From Edwardsiella anguillarum (lineage in GTDB: Bacteria > Pseudomonadota > Gammaproteobacteria > Enterobacterales > Enterobacteriaceae): a stretch of DNA of 64,000 nt. The DNA lies in assembly GCF_008801815.1 (NCBI RefSeq), contig NZ_VZOX01000015.1. One strand, 5' to 3'. The notes beneath the pieces are model-generated. The model did not search any database. It was not told the origin of the DNA and was given only the letters and a program-made list of their open reading frames with translations. This document shows, in pieces, positions 59,428-64,000 of the stretch (positions are counted from its first letter, which is position 1; every line of letters begins with the position of its first letter). The position numbers were made by a program, and so were the translations under genes.

Positions 59428-59755
59428 TAAAACGTAGGGTCTCTTATTCGAAATTATAGGGTGATTTAGGCACAGTAACGGGCGGGCGTCAATGGCCGGC
59501 GATGTCGCTATCCTCTCCCGGTGATCGCGATCCGGATATGATGATGAGCTCTATTACATAAAAAATATTGATGATTCTTGCGCCGTCGCCGGGCGCGCGC
59601 GATGTTTCGCCGCTGTCTCCCGCGGCGGCTGACGCATTTTTCTGCCGCGGTTTTCGTGATACCATCGCAGGGTAACTAAATAGGGCGATCGGGGCGTAAC
59701 AGGGGTCCGCCGGCGAGTAGCGATGAGCGATAAGGGCAGTGATTAAGCCGTTTCC
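59428..59755. other. Gap between yfgG and yfgF
   Basis: The 328 bases between these divergent genes have AT-rich portions around 59430-59470 and 59550-59580 that may contain both promoters. I saw no clear operator, RNA gene or terminator. Confidence 0.4.
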
Positions 59756-61978
59756 ATGAAAGCAGATAAGCGTCGCACCATATCGGGCTGGTCCCGCTGG
59801 GGAGAACCGTTGCTGTTCGCCCTGCTGGTTATTCCACTCAGTATTTTATACTCACCGCGGGTGATCCTGCCAAACGGGCAGGCGTACCTTATCGCCCTGC
59901 TGCCCGCCGCCGCGCTGGCGCTGAGTTTCCTGTACGGTAGCCGTATGCTGGCGCCGATCGTGCTCGTGGCGCTGGCGACGCTCTATCTCGCCTATGGCGT
60001 GACGCCGCTGCTGGCGGTTGGGCTGCCCTTCAGCCTGACGTTGCTGCTCTGCTGGTGGGGCTATACCCAGCAGGTCGGGCCCCGCTGGCGCGCCGGGCTG
60101 GCCAAACCCCATCAGATGCTGCCGCGCCTGTTCTGGCTCGCCGGCATGTTTCCCCTGCTGTTCATTCTGTTGACCCAGATAGCGGTCACCATGGGGATGT
60201 TTTCCGGGCACTCTTTCTTTGCCGAACGGCTCCCCTTTTCAATGAGTACGCTGACTAACTACCAGGGGATGGTGCTGGGCGCGTTGGTGGGTGCCCCGCT
60301 CTATTATCACCTGCTGCGTCTGCTGCGCCGCCCGCGCTACTGGCAGGTGATGCGCCGCCGCTGCCGGCGGGAGCAAACGGGCGACGCCGCGGGGTGGGAG
60401 CCCTACCTCTGGGGCGGCGTCGTTGCCGTGATGATCGCCCTGCTGTGCATCCGCGCGCAGGCGCAGGGCAGCATTCTGTTTACCGACTATACGCTGACCC
60501 TGCTGCTGCCGGTGATGATTTTTGGCGCCATGCGCTATGGCTATCTGCTGAGTACGCTGGTCTGGTCGGTGGCGGTGATAATCCTGCTGCTCAACTATGA
60601 AGGCTATGTCGAGCCGGACGATCTGAGCCGCAATATCTGTTTTATTACCGCCATGCTGATCGTGTTTACCCTGACGGTGATCCTGATGGCGGCGATCAAT
60701 GGTCGACAGCGCCGCCTGTACCGCCATATGCGTCGGGCGGCGATGATCGATCCGGTGGTACAGCTGCCCAACGTCGGCTGTCTGGAGCAGGATCTGCAGC
60801 GCTATGGCCGCTCGGTGCTGTGCTTCGTACGCATTTCCAGCCTGGATACCCTGTGCCGTACCTACGGCATGCAGGTACGCTTGAGCTATAAGCAGCGTCT
60901 GGCGGCCGCGTTTCGGGCGGCGCTGCACGCCGATGAGCGGGTGTATCATCTGCCCGGTTATGATCTGCTGATCCGTCTGGAGCCCGGGCGCGCGCAGCAG
61001 ACGCTGCGCCACCTGGAGCAGGTGGCGCACGCCTTTCGCCTGCAGTGGAATGGGCTGCCGCTGCAGCGGCAGCTGGGGCTGAGCTACTGTGGCGTCCCGG
61101 GAACGGTCGAGGCGCTGTATAGCCTGATTGGTGAGCTGAGCGCGATGGCGGAGCAGTCGCTGGACAGCGGGCGGCTGGAGAGCCTGGCGCTGAATCAGCG
61201 CCGTCTGCAGCAGGGGATTGGCCGCAAGGCCGGCCTGCTGAAAACGCTGCAGCGCGCGTTGGAAAACGATCGCTTTATCCTGTCTGCTCAGCCCATCGAA
61301 GGCTTTCGCGGCGAGAGCTATCAGGAGATCCTGCTGAAGGTGGTCGATGAGCAGGGGAGCCACCTGAGCCCGGAGAGCTTTTTGCCGATCGCCGAGGAGT
61401 TTGGCCTGACGGCCACGCTCGATCGCTGGGTCTTGACCCATACGCTCGCCTTTATCGAGCGGCACCGGGCGCAGCTGCCCGGGATCCGGGTGGCCATTCC
61501 GCTCTCCTGCGCCGGGCTGAGTCCGCCGACGCTGCCGGCGCTGCTGGAGAGCGTGCTGGCGCAGTACCGCATCGAGCCCTGGCAGCTGCTCCTGACCTTC
61601 CGGGCGGACCAACTGGCGGCGCTGTCGCCTGCGCCGTCGGCGCTGAGCGCGCTGCGTGCCCTGGGGTGTCACGTCGCCCTGAGCGGCATCGACTTCGTGC
61701 ACGCCGGAGGGCAGCCGGAGCTGGATGCCGATATCCTGCAAATGACGCCCGCGCTGAGCCGCCGTCTGGGAGCCGACAGCGCGGAGCAGTATATTGTGAC
61801 AGCGCTGTGTCAGGTCGCCCACCTTCGGCGTCAGACGGTCGTGGCCCGGGGGGTGGACAGCAATGCCCAGCGCGCACGCCTGAAGCAGCTGGGGGTCGAC
61901 GCCATTCAGGGGCGTCTGGCCGGGACGCCGATCCCGCTGAGCGCGCTCTTGCCTAGCGCGGAGACAGCAAAAGAATAG
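59756..61978 (+). CDS. yfgF: YfgF (PdeF)-like protein with degenerate GGDEF and EAL domains
   Basis: This 740-residue protein has the PdeF layout: MASE1-like membrane domain (about 1-320), GGDEF-derived domain (330-455) and EAL-derived domain (490-735). The GGDEF site reads LPGYD. In the EAL domain the first Glu is present (YQEILLKV), but other metal and catalytic residues differ: IPLSCAG for INLSP, TFRAD for EVTES, SGIDF for DDFGTG, LQMTP for LKID, and VARGVD for AEYVE. It is thus unlikely to cleave cyclic di-GMP and may serve as a sensor or scaffold. Confidence 0.88.
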   Translation: MKADKRRTISGWSRWGEPLLFALLVIPLSILYSPRVILPNGQAYLIALLPAAALALSFLYGSRMLAPIVLVALATLYLAYGVTPLLAVGLPFSLTLLLCWWGYTQQVGPRWRAGLAKPHQMLPRLFWLAGMFPLLFILLTQIAVTMGMFSGHSFFAERLPFSMSTLTNYQGMVLGALVGAPLYYHLLRLLRRPRYWQVMRRRCRREQTGDAAGWEPYLWGGVVAVMIALLCIRAQAQGSILFTDYTLTLLLPVMIFGAMRYGYLLSTLVWSVAVIILLLNYEGYVEPDDLSRNICFITAMLIVFTLTVILMAAINGRQRRLYRHMRRAAMIDPVVQLPNVGCLEQDLQRYGRSVLCFVRISSLDTLCRTYGMQVRLSYKQRLAAAFRAALHADERVYHLPGYDLLIRLEPGRAQQTLRHLEQVAHAFRLQWNGLPLQRQLGLSYCGVPGTVEALYSLIGELSAMAEQSLDSGRLESLALNQRRLQQGIGRKAGLLKTLQRALENDRFILSAQPIEGFRGESYQEILLKVVDEQGSHLSPESFLPIAEEFGLTATLDRWVLTHTLAFIERHRAQLPGIRVAIPLSCAGLSPPTLPALLESVLAQYRIEPWQLLLTFRADQLAALSPAPSALSALRALGCHVALSGIDFVHAGGQPELDADILQMTPALSRRLGADSAEQYIVTALCQVAHLRRQTVVARGVDSNAQRARLKQLGVDAIQGRLAGTPIPLSALLPSAETAKE

Positions 61979-62656
61979 CGGCTTATCGCGTCATTTTATG
62001 TGCAACGGGGGAAAGCGATAACTCTCGATAGTTATCAGATTGATTCATCGCGGGTAACATGCCGACTCTTTCACAGTTTTCTTGACGCTGGTTACGCGAT
62101 GTCTCCCGCTGTGCCATACAGAGGAAAATGCTTTTTGCCGGCGTTTTTTTGCGCTAACGCCCGCAGGGTACACCAGCGATGGGGGCAATTTATCTCTGGT
62201 CATACTCCAATAACTCCAAATCATTATCTGAACTGGTGTATTTATATGGAGAATGATTCCGCAGTTGAATTTAATCCTTGTCTTTTACTGGCGGTAACGT
62301 GTTTACTTATTACCGCTGTCGCCATATTACGCCTGTCGTGCATGGGGATCGTGAATGCCGTCGCCGTCAGGGCGCGGCAGGGCTGTGCGGCTCCCTACGG
62401 GAGCGCGTGCACGGTTTCCCCGCGGCGTGGTATGTGTGGATGTAAATGCGGTTAAGGACCTGGGCACATGCCGCCCTGACGCGATTCTGAGGTAAGCTCC
62501 CCCAGAGTAGTGAGAGTGATCTCTGTTGCCATCCGCAAGGAGTTTTCCCCCGCGATACCAAATAGTGACGCTTCCCAACCGCTGCGCGCCACCGGGCCGC
62601 CGCGCGCTGTGGACAGCGGATATATCCTAAGAATTAAGGCATCACGACATCATATT
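61979..62656 (+). promoter_or_regulatory. Leader region of brnQ, with possible short peptide and hairpins
   Basis: The 678-base gap contains a hairpin (GATAACT/AGTTATC, 62017-62036) after yfgF. A short frame at 62253-62297 codes MIPQLNLILVFYWR. An alternative frame from 62246 codes a peptide with LLLAVTCLLITAVAIL. GCGGTAA/TTACCGC hairpin arms overlap the short frame's stop, and GCTCCC-TAC-GGGAGC lies near 62390. These Leu/Ile/Val codons before a branched-chain amino acid carrier hint at attenuation, but no clear terminator was found. Confidence 0.35.
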
Positions 62657-63964
62657 ATGACGCATCGTTTAACCTCTAGAGATATCCTGGCGCTGGGTTT
62701 TATGACCTTTGCGCTGTTTGTCGGCGCGGGCAATATTATTTTCCCCCCGATGGTGGGGCTGCAGTCCGGCGAGCATGTCTGGATTGCCGCGCTGGGCTTC
62801 CTGATCACTGCCGTCGGTCTCCCGGTGGCGACCGTGGTGGCGCTGGCCAAGGTCGGGGGCGGCATTGACGCCCTCAGCTCGCCGCTCGGCCGTCGCGCCG
62901 GCCTGCTGCTGGCGACGGTCGCCTATCTGGCGGTCGGGCCGCTGTTCGCCATTCCGCGTACCACCACCGTCTCCTTTGAGGTCGGCATCGCGCCGTTGAC
63001 CGGCGAGGGAACGTGGCCGCTGCTGGGCTATAGCGTGATCTATTTTGCGCTGGTGGTCGTGATTTCGTTGTACCCGGGAAAGCTGCTGGATACGGTGGGC
63101 CACGTCCTGGCGCCGCTGAAGATTGCCGCGCTGGCGATCCTGGGCATTGCCGCGCTGATCTGGCCCGCGGGCAGCTTGGTTCCGGCGACCGAGGTGTATC
63201 GTCAGATTCCGTTCTCCACGGGCTTTGTTAACGGCTATCTGACCATGGATACGCTGGGCGCCATGGTGTTTGGCATCGTCATCGTCAACGCCGCCCGCTC
63301 GCGCGGGGTCAGCGATGCCCGCCTGCTGACGCGCTACACCATCTGGGCCGGCCTGATCGCTGGCCTGGGGCTGACGCTGGTATACCTTAGCCTGTTTAAG
63401 CTGGGGTCCGACAGCGGCGTACTGGTGCCGGATGCCCAGAACGGCGCGGTGATCCTGCACGCCTATGTGCAGCACACCTTCGGCAACATGGGCGCCATCT
63501 TCCTGGCGGCGCTGATCTTCATCGCCTGTATGGTGACGGCGGTCGGTCTGACCTGCGCCTGTGCCGAATTCTTTGCCGAGCATCTGCCCCTGAGCTACCG
63601 TACGCTGGTGTTTATGCTGGGTCTGTTCTCCATGGTGGTCTCCAACCTGGGGCTGAGCCTGCTCATCAAAATCTCGATCCCGGTGCTGACGGCCATTTAT
63701 CCGCCCTGTATTGCGCTGGTGGTACTGAGCTTTACCCTGCGCTGGTGGCACCGCGCGCCGCGGGTCTTTGTACCGGTGATGGCGGTCAGTCTGCTGTTCG
63801 GCATTCTGGACGCGCTGACCGGCGCGGGAATGGTGACGGCCCTGCCGGGGTGGATTCAGCATCTGCCGCTGGCGGAGCAGGGGCTGGCATGGCTGCCGCC
63901 GTCGCTGGCCATGATGGCGCTGGCCGGTCTGTTCGATCGCCTGCTGGGGCGCGCCCGGTCATGA
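62657..63964 (+). CDS. brnQ: Branched-chain amino acid carrier BrnQ
   Basis: The start MTHRLTSRDILALGFMTFAL gives 435 residues (E. coli 439) with 12 membrane segments. Family phrases include LFVGAGNIIFPPMVGLQSGE, AIPRTTTVSFEVGIAPL, YLTMDTLGAMVFGIVIVNAA and LIKISIPVLTAIYPPCIALV. It imports leucine, isoleucine and valine with sodium. The usual phoR gene upstream in E. coli is replaced here by yfgF. The gene is complete. Confidence 0.94.
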   Translation: MTHRLTSRDILALGFMTFALFVGAGNIIFPPMVGLQSGEHVWIAALGFLITAVGLPVATVVALAKVGGGIDALSSPLGRRAGLLLATVAYLAVGPLFAIPRTTTVSFEVGIAPLTGEGTWPLLGYSVIYFALVVVISLYPGKLLDTVGHVLAPLKIAALAILGIAALIWPAGSLVPATEVYRQIPFSTGFVNGYLTMDTLGAMVFGIVIVNAARSRGVSDARLLTRYTIWAGLIAGLGLTLVYLSLFKLGSDSGVLVPDAQNGAVILHAYVQHTFGNMGAIFLAALIFIACMVTAVGLTCACAEFFAEHLPLSYRTLVFMLGLFSMVVSNLGLSLLIKISIPVLTAIYPPCIALVVLSFTLRWWHRAPRVFVPVMAVSLLFGILDALTGAGMVTALPGWIQHLPLAEQGLAWLPPSLAMMALAGLFDRLLGRARS

Positions 63965-64000
63965 TGTAAAGCGTGGCCGTCATGAAATTGTTACAGTTGA

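Noticed and set aside
60239..61822. 527-codon frame antisense to yfgF
   Set aside because: Composition (Gln, His, Arg rich) is that of a reverse shadow of a GC-rich gene.
62669..63862. 397-codon frame antisense to brnQ
   Set aside because: Same reason: charged low-complexity shadow of a clear membrane protein gene.

Overview
The window joins two different kinds of DNA. Positions 1 to 30,992 are most of a Mu-like transposable prophage, read almost entirely on the minus strand, with its right (tail-fibre) end outside the window. Positions 30,993 to 64,000 are GC-rich chromosome of a member of the Enterobacterales. The chromosomal gene set (hypT, siaT/nanA/nanM, ydhIJK, yjjG, yghW, plaP, yegD-dgcE, yfgG-yfgF, brnQ), the high GC content and the many GCTG-rich codons suggest Edwardsiella or a close relative. 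This is an inference from gene content and base composition, not from a database match.

Prophage, in phage order (right to left): the transposase-recognised left end with three GTATCAA repeats inside murQ; repressor c (the only early gene facing the other way); an operator region; ner; transposase A; target-choice ATPase B; a run of small early genes including a Gam homologue and a MazG-like pyrophosphohydrolase; gemA; a terminator; a single Mor/C-type activator; lysis (SAR-type endolysin, nested Rz/Rz1); a DksA-like zinc finger; terminase; portal; MuF-like head protein with a probable toxin-like C-terminus; gpG; protease/scaffold; major capsid protein; head-tail joining proteins; sheath; tube; tail chaperone with a probable -2 frameshift; tape measure; and baseplate proteins gpN, gpP, gp45-gp48, then a tail fibre cut by the window edge. 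Two AT-rich cargo genes on the plus strand (14,417 and 23,795) and a tRNA-like element (15,471) interrupt the Mu plan.

Chromosome, left to right: the 5' remnant of murQ, disrupted by the phage; hypT, encoding the hypochlorite-responsive regulator; an aspartate/glutamate racemase plus Dcu-type dicarboxylate transporter unit; a DinI-sized small gene; a modABC-like molybdate ABC transporter behind a ModE-type box; a DUF1275 membrane protein; and a sialic acid catabolic regulon (nanM, nanC-type porin, siaT, an RpiR-type regulator, nanA). Three matching inverted repeats in front of nanM, siaT and nanA look like the regulator's operators. Then follow the ydhIJK efflux set, yjjG, a second and perfectly palindromic ModE-type box before yghW and a tandem-Mop molbindin gene, plaP, yegD-dgcE, an MgtE-type Mg transporter, yfgG, a yfgF homologue whose GGDEF and EAL motifs are both eroded, and brnQ.

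The most interesting signals are the two ModE-type boxes that tie a DUF2623 (YghW) protein to molybdate storage, the three-site sialate operator, the antisense tRNA-like element and cargo genes in the prophage, the -2 frameshift site, and the loss of catalytic residues in the YfgF homologue.
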